Positions 23,701-36,200 of a stretch of DNA of 64,000 bases are shown in pieces. This DNA is from Rhabditoides inermis. Lineage: Eukaryota; Nematoda; Chromadorea; Rhabditida; Rhabditidae. The notes under the pieces were generated by a model. It was not told the DNA's origin, did no database searches, and saw only the letters and a program-made list of their open reading frames with translations. How positions within the stretch are numbered: position 1 is the stretch's first letter; each line of letters begins with the position of its first letter. The position numbers and the translations under genes are program-made. The DNA lies in contig CAWZYM010000346.1 in the NCBI GenBank assembly GCA_963966185.1, forward strand, positions 30,001 to 94,000, read 5' to 3'.

Positions 23701-26700
23701 ATCAGTAAAATAAAATGTTATTCGTGATGTTGTTTGACTCAATGTTTCAGGTATAAAAATGTCAAAAAAATAAAACATGGAATTATTCAACATTAATTAT
23801 TCAAAAATTATTCAACGTTTTGAAAGAGCAAGTTTGTGTTAGTTTTCATGTTCAGGTGTTTACGATTTGATTTTTCGAAAATTAATAATATATGCATGCG
23901 CTTTTCTTGAATCAGGTTAACACAAACAACACTTTTTACGGAAGTACTTTTAAAAGATAATATATGTCCTTTTGTTGAATTTCATAGAAATTTTCTCTCT
24001 CGTCTTCATACATGTAACATGTTCTTCTCTCATTATTTCATCAATTTCATTTCAAATTTATTCGATATTTTCTCGTTCTCTCGTTCTCTCCTTCCATTCC
24101 TTCCCTCCTTCTCTCCTTCTTTCCTTCTCTCCTCCTCTCCTTTCCTCCTTCTCTCCTCCCATTCCTTCCCTCCTTCTCTCCTTCTCCCCTTCTCTCCTCC
24201 TCTCCTCCTCTCCTTCCCTCCTTCCTTCCTTCCCTCCTTCTTTCCTTCTCTCTTTCTCTCGTTCTCTCTTTCTCTCGTTCTCTCTTTCTCTCGTTCTCTC
24301 GTTCTCTCGTTATCCCTTTCTCTCTTTCTCTCGTTCTCTAGTTCTCTCGTTCTCTCGTTCTCTCGTTCTCTCTTTCTCCCTTTCTCTCTTTTCTCTCTTT
24401 CTCTCGTTCTCTCTTTTCTCTCTTTTCTCTCTTTCTCTCGTTCTCTCGTTCTCTCGTTCTCTCGTTCTCTCGTTCTCTCGTTCTCTCCGTCTCTCCGTCT
24501 CTCCTTCTCTCCTTCCCTCCTTCCCCCCTTCTCCCTTTCTCTCTTTCTCTCGTTCTCTCGTTCTCTCGTTATCTAGTTCTCTCGTTATTTCGTTTTCTCT
24601 TTCTCTCGTTCTCTCGTTCTCTCGTTCTCTCGTTCTCTCGTTCTCTCGTTCTCTCGTTCTCGCGTGTCTCCTTCTCTTCTTCTCTCCTTCCCTCCTTCCC
24701 TCCTTCTCCCTTTCTCTTTTTCTCTAGTTCTCCAGTTCTCTCTTTCTCTCGTTCTCTCTTTCTCTCTTTCTCTCTTTCTCTCGTTCTCTCGTTCTCTCGT
24801 TCTCTCGTTCTCTCGTTTCTCGTTCTCTCGTTTTCTCCGTCTCTCCGTCTCTCCTTCTCTTCTTCCCTCCTTCCCTCCTACCACCCTCCTTCTCTCTTTC
24901 TCTCGTTCTCTCGTTCTCTAGTTATATCGTTCTCTCTTTCTTTCGTTCTCTCTTTCTCTTGTTCTCTCTTTCTCTCGTTTTCTCGTTCTCTCGTTCTCTC
25001 GTTCTCTCGTTCTCTCTTTATCTCGTTCTCTCTTTCTATCCTTCTCTCGTTCTCTCGTTCTCTCGTTCTCTCCGTCTCTCCTTCTCTTCTTCCCTCCTTC
25101 TCTCCTTCTCTCTTTCTCTCTTTCTCTCGTTCTCTATTTCTCTCGTTATATCGTTATATCGTTCTCTCTTTTTCTCGTTCTCTCGTGCTCTCGTTTTCTC
25201 GTTCTCTCGTTCTCTCGTTGTCTCGTTGTCTCGTTGTCTCGTTCTCTCGTTGTCTCGTTCTCTCCTTCTTTCCTTCCCTCCTTCCCGCCTTCTCACTTTC
25301 TCTCTTTCTCTCGTTCTCTAGTTCTCTCGTTATATCGTTCTCTCTTTCACTCGTTTTCTCTTTCACTCGTTTTCTCTTTCTATCGGTTTCTCTTTCTCTC
25401 GTTCTCTCATTATCTCTTTCTCTCTTTCTCTCTTTCTCTCTTTCTCTCTTTCTCTCTTTCTCTCTTTCTCTCTTTCTCTCTTTCTCTCTTTCTCTCTTTC
25501 TCTCTTTCTCTCTTTCTCTCTTTCTCTCTTTCTCTCTTTCTCTCTTTCTCTTTTTTCTCTAGTTCTCTCCTTCTCTCCTTCTCTTCTTCTCTCCATCCCT
25601 CCTTCCCTCCTTCTCCCTTTCTCTCTTTCTCTCGTTCTCTAGCTCTCTCGTTATATCGTTCTCTCTTTCTCTCGTTTTCTCTTTCTCTCGTTTTCTCGTT
25701 TTCTCGTTCTCTCTTTCTCTCTTTCTCTCCTTCCCTCCTTCCCTCCTCCTCCCATTCTCTCTTTCTCTCGTTATCTAATTCTCTCGTTATATCGTTCTCG
25801 CTTTCTCTCGTTCTCTCTTTATCTCTTTCTCTCTTTCTTTCGTTCTCTAGTTCTCTCGTTCTCTCTTTCTATCCTTCTCTTCTTCTCTCCATCCCTCCTT
25901 CCCTCCTTCTCCCTTTCTCTCTCTCTCTCGTTCTCTAGCTCTCTCGTTCTCTTTTTATATCTTTCTCTCTTTCTCTGGTTCTCTCGTTCTCTCGTTCTCT
26001 CTTTCTATCCTTCTCTCGTTCTCTCGTTCTCTCGTTCTCTCCGTCTCTCCTTCCCTCCTTCCCTCCTCTCTTTTTCTCCTTTTCTCTCGTTATATCGTTC
26101 TCTCGTTCTCTCGTTCTCTCGTTCTCTCGTTCTCTCGTTCTCTCGTTCTCTCTTTCTCTCTCCCCTTACTAAATTCCTACTGATCGCAGCCACCAAAGTA
26201 CATCTGTCTCTCTCCAAACAGCGTGCTCTCTCGCGTGCTCTCGCGCTCGCCCGCCAGCAGAGGGCTAGCTATCAGCTAGCGTGACTGGAAACGACACCCA
26301 CCCACCCACCCACCCACACGCTGGCCTTTCGCCTAGTGCGAGTGCGAGATCGCTCATAACTTCTTTCGGAGAAAAGATACAAAGATGCCGTCAATTAGTG
26401 ATCTGCCCTATGGAACCGTGCGAATCTAACTAACATAAATTGGAAGACTTCACATTGTTGCTAACATGTCCTTTGGATATCGCTACTTGAAAATTCTGGC
26501 GCGAGCCTTATTTTAACCCAAGAGAGAGGGCGCTGCGCGCCCTCTCTAATGAAGAATAGTTGTAAGTTTTTTTTTTGGCAGGCTGACGAGGTTAGTGGCG
26601 GGAAGACGATACTTGATCGATAATTATTCCTGGACCATTAGAGTATCGTTCTTGACCAAGACAAACGAGCGCGAGCCGCGCGCGGGAAAGGGCGAGCCGC

Positions 26701-27206
26701 CCGGGACTATTTGTAGCCCCGCGCTTTTGTCGCGGGTGGCTCACGCTCCCGACAAAATAGTCGCGCGCGGCTCGCTCTTTTCAAATAGTCGCTGGCGGCC
26801 CGCGAAAAGTGCCATATTCCCGCGCGCGGCTCGCGCTCGTTTGTCTGAGGACGTGTAGGTGTGGATCTCCGGGTTTTCCTTTGCTCCCATGACATTTGGT
26901 ATTCCTTCGCGCCATAGCTGCTTCCACATGAGGATACTTGCCGCCGCCTCACTGGTTACTCGGGAAGGATTCTTGTCGATGACCGATGATTCGGCAGCAC
27001 CTGGAAGCATACGTATGCTATTCGCGGTGACGTAGTTCCATCCATCCTCGAAGGTTCTTCTATTTACTATCCTCTATTCAGTGTGACGTTCCCGGAGTCT
27101 ATCGTGTCGCATCTGTTCACAGTTGGAGCTGAACAATTCGCAGCATATGTGCAAGACGTGCGGCAGAAGACTCTCACACAGGTGAGGGGAGAAGGAGAAA
27201 ACGAGA

Positions 27207-27248
<42 letters not shown>

Positions 27249-30200
27249 GGAGAGAGATGTTGATCTCACCGCTGACCCTTGGCAGCCGCCGGCCACTCTG
27301 GCGCCCCTGCACGAGGACTACAACACCAAATTTGGCGCGCTGTCTGATGTGTTCAACTTCCTGACGAGGCAGCGGAACCTGGAGATGAGGAACGTCGTTC
27401 GAAAGATGCTCGAGGTGAGTGCGAGACAGATCCCTGGTTACAGAAGGAATCAGAATGTGAGTGTGAGTGTGAGTTGTGAAACGTGCTAACCTGCTAACGA
27501 AGGAACTTGTTATAGTCTATTTTTGAAGAGGATCGAGTTACGCTTACAAGTTGGAAGAAGGAAAAAGAGAATATAAAGTTGAGTTATAAAGTTGAGTTGT
27601 ATATTGTTAGGTTATGGTTAATACTACTTGATTGAACTGTGGAAACAGTAAAATTTTATGTAACAGTTAATATTTGCTAGTTCATTGTTATTGAACTATT
27701 TGATGTCTATGTGCACTATTCTTTCAGAAGGGTCTCGTCTCGCCTGTGGTCGAAGGACAGTACTCGGATCTGTCTGTGGTGTTCTACTTCAAGGTGATTG
27801 ATGAGCTTCTTATTTGTTTAATAATCTTTATTTGCCATGATATATTAGAGACATAGTAACACAACAAGAAAGTACGGCAAATATTGTTCTGACCCTAGGC
27901 TATGTGTCTCAAATATCTAGCTAAATTATAGGATTTATGTATCATTTAATTAATCGAATGTTAATGTTCATCTCGTGTTTCAGCTGGTGACGTGTTCTGT
28001 GGAGACGTTGCGCTACATTGTCACCCAGAACATTCCACTCGGTCAGTTGATTTCAATTATTCACTTTGAATATCTTTTTTGCGTTAAATTCTTGATCAAG
28101 ACGTGCAATACTGTATCATTTTTCACTTTGACTCATTCAAAACAACGTATATTGTTCGTAGACTTTTCTTGCATTGCGCACAAAACAAGATGCAAGCAGT
28201 CGGAGTGCCTGTGCCGTACTCGAGTCGAGCTTCATATCGAAGTGGAAGTACTAGAACTCTGCTGTGGCGTTGATCAGAATCGTCCATGTTTGCAGCGACG
28301 CCGTCGAACCTGCTGCGAGGCATCCGGCAGGTGCAGTCTGTCGAAGAACAACTCGTCCTCTCGGCACTCCAGCAGGACAGGAGCTACGCCAAGTTCAGCC
28401 AGAAGGTGGGACACGTTGATGGCAAGGCGGGAAGGTAGCCTCCCGAAAGTGTACTCTGTACTCTGCGGGGTCGAAGGAAGCAAGGAAGACTGCGAATGTG
28501 AACGCGGCGATTGATATTGGAAAAGTTATCATGAATTGAATTGGAATCGGATTGGGTATATACTCTGGCGCCAGAGCGATAGTTTTCGATCTATCTCGCT
28601 CGCAGTTCGAAATACGGTGCCATAACCGTCTGCCTCTCTTGTTTTGCGCGCTATTGCCGAGAACTCTCCGTCTTGCTCTGATCTACCCCACCGCGCGCAA
28701 CCTATTGCGAGCATAGAACTATATGAGCAAGTGAAGAAGAGAAATTTTGATGAGCGATACGTGTTGTGTATGTATAAAGAAGTATAGAAACATACGAAAA
28801 AGTATCAAATTATATGTACGGAACTGTAAGTGACGGTATACGGTAAGAGAAGAAACGTCTTTCCAGATGCTGCTGGCTCTGGATCCGGCGTCGCTGCGAG
28901 TGATATTCGCCAACCTTATGCACATTGCGTTCGATCCACAAGTGTTCTCGGGTGGGTGGGAGGGAGGGAGGGGGGGAGAGAGAGGGGGGGAGAGAGGGGT
29001 AGAGGGGGGGGGGGAAAGAGGAAGACAGGGAGGGAGAGAGAGGGGGGAAAGAGGAAGACAGGGAGGGAGAGAGAAAGGGGGAGAGAGAGAGGGAGGGAGG
29101 GAGGGAGGGAGGGAGAGGGAGAGAGAGAAAGACAGGGAGGGAGAGGGAGAAAAAGGAAGACGGGGAGAGAGAGAGACAGGAAGAGAGAGAGAGAGAGAGG
29201 AGGGAGAGAGAGAGAGAGACGTCCCCTCGCAGGCTTCGAGACGTCTGACAGGGACCGCACTCGGGAGCTGAAGGATGCTGTGCTACCGGCTGTGGTGAGG
29301 GCTTATTTGTTCATGTTTATGACAACTATGATCACCGCGTAGTGTCGTCGTTGGAAATTCGTTGGGCTATGGTGTAGTGCCATGGTCTCCCTGCGACCAC
29401 CTCCGCAGAGTGAATCTTTTGAATCGGGGGGATACCTTTACCTTTTTACCTTATGACAACTATTACTAGTTTATGCACCCTCGGTTTATGCATGCGACCT
29501 GGTTGTCGTGGGTGTGGGTTTGTACGTTTACACTTTACACGTGGTGCACGAAAAAGTGATGTGATCATCGATCAGCTGTTTCCAGCGTTAGCTGATAGCG
29601 ATCAACTGTTAGTAGCTGTTATCTGTTATCACTGTGTTGCAGCGCGATGTGCTAGGCGTGCTGACTCGCGCGTCTCTGGGAGGCGAGCGCGGACTGAACG
29701 AGTGCCCGGCGGTCGAGGTGGGTGGATGGGGAGAGAGAGGGTGAGAGAGGGGGGGGGGGAGAGAGAGAAGGGAAGGGAGAGAGAGGAGGATGAAGGGGAG
29801 AGGAGGATGGCCAATTGCGAATGCGACTTCTGACCGCAAGCGCATTCTTTCACGGTCTCATCATATTCTGAACGTATTAATGTGTCTGGATGATGTTTGG
29901 CCTTGCAAGAGATTGATATGCGAGACGATACATGTGTGAAACATATATAATGTATGTGTTGTAGGCGTGCGCGTCGGGGGTGGAGCTGCAGATGTGCATC
30001 ACGGCGGCGGTCGAGAGGGAGCAGCAGTGGTGAGAGAGGGAGAGAGAGAGGGGGAGGGAGGGAGAGGGGAGAGAGAGAGAGATGGTTCCAGCGCCCCGAT
30101 TGTGATCCGCTACCTACACGCCGTGTGCGTCGCGTATGGAACGACCAAGACGGCTGAGGTGAGTGGAGAGTTCCGTGTGATGTGTGTGATGCAGTGTCGT

Positions 30201-33200
30201 GTGCATTGGTACTTGCCAGTGCCACTGAGTTGTGATTATTATGAATGGGTTACCAGTGTCCATTACGATGCATTAGGCATCAGGGTCCGTTTAATGAGGC
30301 TCAAGAATACGATAAATTGGCATTTACTATTGACGGGAGAGAGTAGGGATAGTGTTGATGCGTAATAGTTGTGGGTTATGGTTTTGGATTTTTGTGGATG
30401 AACAGATTGCAGAGAGAAGTGATCGTGAATAGCAAGTGAAGTGACCCTGAATAGCACACTAAGAGACGTGGATACTTTTGCGTTGGATTGGGAGACGCAG
30501 ATAGTTGTGTTGTAGAGACCTGCATTACAATGTCTTATTGGGGTGTTTATCGGTAATTGTCGTATGTTAACAATACATTTGCCTCATTTCAGGTGATTGT
30601 TCGCTTCATCGCCACAGCTCGCGACCCCAAGCAGGTGGGTTGCGTTGTACTTGTACAAAACAAAGTACAAATCCAATCTAACAAAAGCATTTATCCGGTT
30701 TTCTATGCTGTGTTTTGTCGAAACTTGCATTGTCGGGAGAGGACAGTCAGAGGGGATTGTGTTCTGATTATCTTTCAAAAGTACTTCCAAGTAAAAGTAG
30801 TTGGTTTGTACTGTTGTCTCAGTTGAGCAAAAGGACTGACATGTTTTCAATGGAGACATGTGCCAACAGGCTCTCTCTCTCATACCAGTGCAAAGCGGCC
30901 ATATTATAATGAACGCGTTTACAAAGTTATGCAGTTATTATCTAAAAACACAACTTCTGTTGTAACATAACACGTCGAATAATGCTGAGAGCCTGTTTGC
31001 ACATGTCTCCATTGAAAACATGTCAGTCCTTTTGCTCAACTGAGACAACAGTACAAACCAACTACTTTTACTTGGAAGTACTTTTGAAAGATAATATCTG
31101 TCCTTTTCTTAAGTTTTGTTTCACAAAATTATATTTTCATACACGTTCGCGATTCGCTGCGAGGGTACCGACGCGCACCCGCTATTCGCCTCTCTCTCAC
31201 TCACACACAGAGGGGGCGGGGCGAAAGCGATTGTCCGACGCCCGCCCGCCCGCCCGCCCGACACCAATCTCAATCCGCACTCGAATGCGGACTCTCCGTA
31301 TCTCGCTTCAAATTCAATCAAACTCAATACAACTTTCTATAACTCTATCGAATAGAGATGTGAATGCAATGTAACAGTGGAAATCACTTCAAAATGAGGA
31401 AAAGTGCTTCATCCGGGAAAAGTCGTTTTTGAGCATTCTAGCGCGCGGGGACATCCAGTACAAACGAGAGGGCGCTGGCGCGCCCTCTCTAATTTCTGTC
31501 CGAGCTTCTGACCTAGTTTCTTTTTCAGTTAAAACCGTTTTCAGTATCACTATGGGAGAGGAAAATCAAAGTACATAGGTCATACAAGGAGACGGGAAAA
31601 GTTTGACACTAGTCTTTCAGTTGAAACCGCTCGTCTCGCTGCTGTGGTCGCTGAACGGTGTGCAGCCGGGTTGCGGTCGCTCGGCATGGCGACACTGGCA
31701 CGGCATGAGAGAGATGTGCGAGAGGGAGGGCAGGGAGGCGGACGGAGGAGCAGGAGGAGCAGGAGGAGGAGGAGCAGGGGAGGAAGAGGGTGAGTGGGGA
31801 CATGCATACATAGAGACATGTGACTCAAACGTAGGGGAAAATCCCCAGCGGAACCGCTATCATTATTATATCACAAATTCTTTTTGAGTATACTTGAGAG
31901 TATACTGCTATGCGCTTTCTCGCTGAATGCGAGGAGTATACTGTAGTTCTAGATTCTGGTGTACTTATTCTAGGGGCTCGCTCGCTTGAAGTGAGTTGAG
32001 GAGTGTACGGTAGTCGGTTCTGTTGGAGGGAATGGATGAGCAGTTGGCAAAAATAGAAGAAAGAAAGAGAGACACAGACGCAGACACACACACATAGCCT
32101 TTTTGTAGATCCAATTTTACTTATATGCATTTTTTGGGTCATTCTATGTGCTTCCTCGCTGAATGCGAGGAGTATACTGTAGTTCTAGATTCTGGTGTAC
32201 TTATTCTAGGGGCTCGCTCGCTTGATGTGAGTTGAGGACTGTACGGTAGTCGGTTCTGTTGGAGGGAATGGATGAGCAGTTGGCAAAAATAGAAGAAAGA
32301 AAGAGAGACACAGACACAGACACACACATAGCCTTTTTGTAGATTCAATTTTACTTATATGCATTTTTATTGGGTCATTCTATGTGCTTCCTCGCTGAAT
32401 GCGAGGAGTATACTGTAGTTCTAAATTCTGGTGTACTTATTCTAGGGGCTCGCTCGCTTGATGTGAGTTGAGGAGAGTACGGTAGTCGGTTCTGTTGGAG
32501 GGAGTGAATGAGCAGTTGGCAAAAATAGAAGAAAGAAAGAGAGACACACACATAGACTTTTTGTAGATTCAATTTTACCTATATGCATTTTTATTGGGTC
32601 ATTCTATGTGCTTCCTCGCTGAATGCGAGGAGTATACTGCAATTCTAGATTCTGGTGTACTTATTCTAGGGGCTCGCTCGCTTGATGTGAGTTGAGGAGT
32701 GTACGGTAGTCGGTTCTGTTGGAGGGAGTGAATGAGCAGTTGGCAAAAATAGAAGAAAGAAAGAGAGACACAGACACACACATAGACTTTTTGTAGATTC
32801 AATTTTACTTATATGCATTTTTATTGGGTCATTCTATGTGCTTTCTCGCTGAATGCGAGGAGTATACTGTAGTTCTAGATTCTGGTGTACTTATTCTAGG
32901 GGCTCGCTCGCTTGATGTGAGTTGAGGAGTGTACGGTAGTCGGTTCTGTTGGAGGGAGTGAATGAGCAGTTGGCAAAAATAGAAGAAAGAAAGAGAGACA
33001 CACACATAGACTTTTTGTAGATTCAATTTTACCTCGCTCGCTTGATGTGAGTTGAGGAGTGTACGGTAGTCGGTTCTGTTGGAGGGAGTGAATGAGCAGT
33101 TGGCAAAAATAGAAGAAAGAAAGAGAGACACAGACACAGACACACACATAGACTTTTTGTAGATTCAATTTTACTTATATGCATTTTTATTGGGTCATTC

Positions 33201-36200
33201 TATGTGCCTCCTCGCTGAATGCGAGGAGTATACTGCAGTTCTAGATTCTGGTGTACTCATTCTAGGGGCTCGCTCGCTTGATGTGAGTTGAGGAGTGTAC
33301 GGTAGTCAGTTCTGTTGGAGGGAGTGAATGAGCAGTTGGCAAAAATAGAAGAAAGAAAGAGAGACACAGACACAGACACACACATAGACTTTTTGTAGAT
33401 TCAATTTTACTTATATGCATTTTTATTGGGTCATTCTATGTGCTTCCTCGCTGAATGCGAGGAGTATACTGTAGTTCTAGATTCTGGTGTACTTATTCTA
33501 GGGGCTCGCTCGCTTGATGTGAGTTGAGGAGTGTACGGTAGTCGGTTCTGTTGGAGGGAGTGAATGAGCAGTTGGCAAAAATAGAAGAAAGAAAGAGAGA
33601 CACACACATAGACTTTTTGTAGATTCAATTTTACCTATATGCATTTTTATTGGGTCATTCTATGTGCTTCCTCGCTGAATGCGAGGAGTATACTGCAGTT
33701 CTAGATTCTGGTGTACTTATTCTAGGGGCTCGCTCGCTTGATGTGAGTTGAGGAGTGTACGGTAGTCGGTTCTGTTGGAGGGAGTGAATGAGCAGTTGGC
33801 AAAAATAGAAGAAAGAAAGAGAGACACACATATACTTTTTGTAGATTCAATTTTACCTATATGCATTTTTATTGGGTCATTCTATGTGCTTCCTCGCTGA
33901 ATGCGAGGAGTATACTGCAGTTCTAGATTCTGGTGTACTTATTCTAGGGGCTCGCTCGCTTGATGTGAGTTGAGGAGTGTACGGTAGTCAGTTCTGTTGG
34001 AGGGAGTGAATGAGCAGTTGGCAAAAATAGAAGAAAGAAAGAGAGACACACACATATACTTTTTGTAGATTCAATTTTACCTATATGCATTTTTATTGGG
34101 TCATTCTATGTGCTTCCTCGCTGAATGCGAGGAGTATACTGCAGTTCTAGATTCTGGTGTACTCATTCTAGGGGCTCGCTCGCTTGATGTGAGTTGAGGA
34201 GTGTACGGTAGTCAGTTCTGTTGGAGGGAGTGAATGAGCAGTTGGCAAAAATAGAAGAAAGAAAGAGAGACACACATATACTTTTTGTAGATTCAATTTT
34301 ACCTATATGCATTTTTATTGGGTCATTCTATGTGCTTCCTCGCTGAATGCGAGGAGTATACTGCAGTTCTAGATTCTGGTGTACTTATTCTAGGGGCTCG
34401 CTCGCTTGATGTGAGTTGAGGAGTGTACGGTAGTCAGTTCTGTTGGAGGGAGTGAATGAGCAGTTGGCAAAAATAGAAGAAAGAAAGAGAGACACACACA
34501 TATACTTTTTGTAGATTCAATTTTACCTATATGCATTTTTATTGGGTCATTCTATGTGCTTCCTCGCTGAATGCGAGGAGTATACTGCAGTTCTAGATTC
34601 TGGTGTACTTATTCTAGGGGCTCGCTCGCTTGATGTGAGTTGAGGAGTGTACGGTAGTCAGTTCTGTTGGAGGGAGTGAATGAGCAGTTGGCAAAAATAG
34701 AAGAAAGAAAGAGAGACACACACATATACTTTTTGTAGATTCAATTTTACCTATATGCATTTTTATTGGGTCATTCTATGTGCTTCCTCGCTGAATGCGA
34801 GGAGTATACTGCAGTTCTAGATTCTGGTGTACTCATTCTAGGGGCTCGCTCGCTTGATGTGAGTTGAGGAGTGTACGGTAGTCAGTTCTGTTGGAGGGAG
34901 TGAATGAGCAGTTGGCAAAAATAGAAGAAAGAAAGAGAGACACAGACACAGACACACACATAGACTTTTTGTAGATTCAATTTTACTTATATGCATTTTT
35001 ATTGGGTCATTCTATGTGCTTCCTCGCTGAATGCGAGGAGTATACTGTAGTTCTAGATTCTGGTGTACTTATTCTAGGGGCTCGCTCGCTTGATGTGAGT
35101 TGAGGAGTGTACGGTAGTCGGTTCTGTTGGAGGGAGTGAATGAGCAGTTGGCAAAAATAGAAGAAAGAAAGAGAGACACACACATAGACTTTTTGTAGAT
35201 TCAATTTTACCTATATGCATTTTTATTGGGTCATTCTATGTGCTTCCTCGCTGAATGCGAGGAGTATACTGCAGTTCTAGATTCTGGTGTACTTATTCTA
35301 GGGGCTCGCTCGCTTGATGTGAGTTGAGGAGTGTACGGTAGTCGGTTCTGTTGGAGGGAGTGAATGAGCAGTTGGCAAAAATAGAAGAAAGAAAGAGAGA
35401 CACACACATATACTTTTTGTAGATTCAATTTTACCTATATGCATTTTTATTGGGTCATTCTATGATCTATGTGCTTCCTCGCTGAATGCGAGGAGTATAC
35501 TGCAGTTCTAGATTCTGGTGTACTTATTCTAGGGGCTCGCTCGCTTGATGTGAGTTGAGGAGTGTACGGTAGTCAGTTCTGTTGGAGGGAGTGAATGAGC
35601 AGTTGGCAAAAATAGAAGAAAGAAAGAGAGACACACACATATACTTTTTGTAGATTCAATTTTATCTATATGCATTTTTATTGGGTCATTCTATGTGCTT
35701 CCTCGCTGAATGCGAGGAGTATACTGCAGTTCTAGATTCTGGTGTACTCATTCTAGGGGCTCGCTCGCTTGATGTGAGTTGAGGAGTGTACGGTAGTCAG
35801 TTCTGTTGGAGGGAGTGAATGAGCAGTTGGCAAAAATAGAAGAAAGAAAGAGAGACACAGACACAGACACACACATAGACTTTTTGTAGATTCAATTTTA
35901 CTTATATGCATTTTTATTGGGTCATTCTATGTGCTTCCTCGCTGAATGCGAGGAGTATACTGTAGTTCTAGATTCTGGTGTACTTATTCTAGGGGCTCGC
36001 TCGCTTGATGTGAGTTGAGGAGTGTACGGTAGTCGGTTCTGTTGGAGGGAGTGAATGAGCAGTTGGCAAAAATAGAAGAAAGAAAGAGAGACACACACAT
36101 AGACTTTTTGTAGATTCAATTTTACCTATATGCATTTTTATTGGGTCATTCTATGTGCTTCCTCGCTGAATGCGAGGAGTATACTGCAGTTCTAGATTCT

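Noticed and set aside
23972..25938. Plus-strand frames of up to 251 residues rich in Ser, Leu and Phe
   Set aside because: Translation of the TTCTCTCG tract inside an INTS5 intron, with no splice support.
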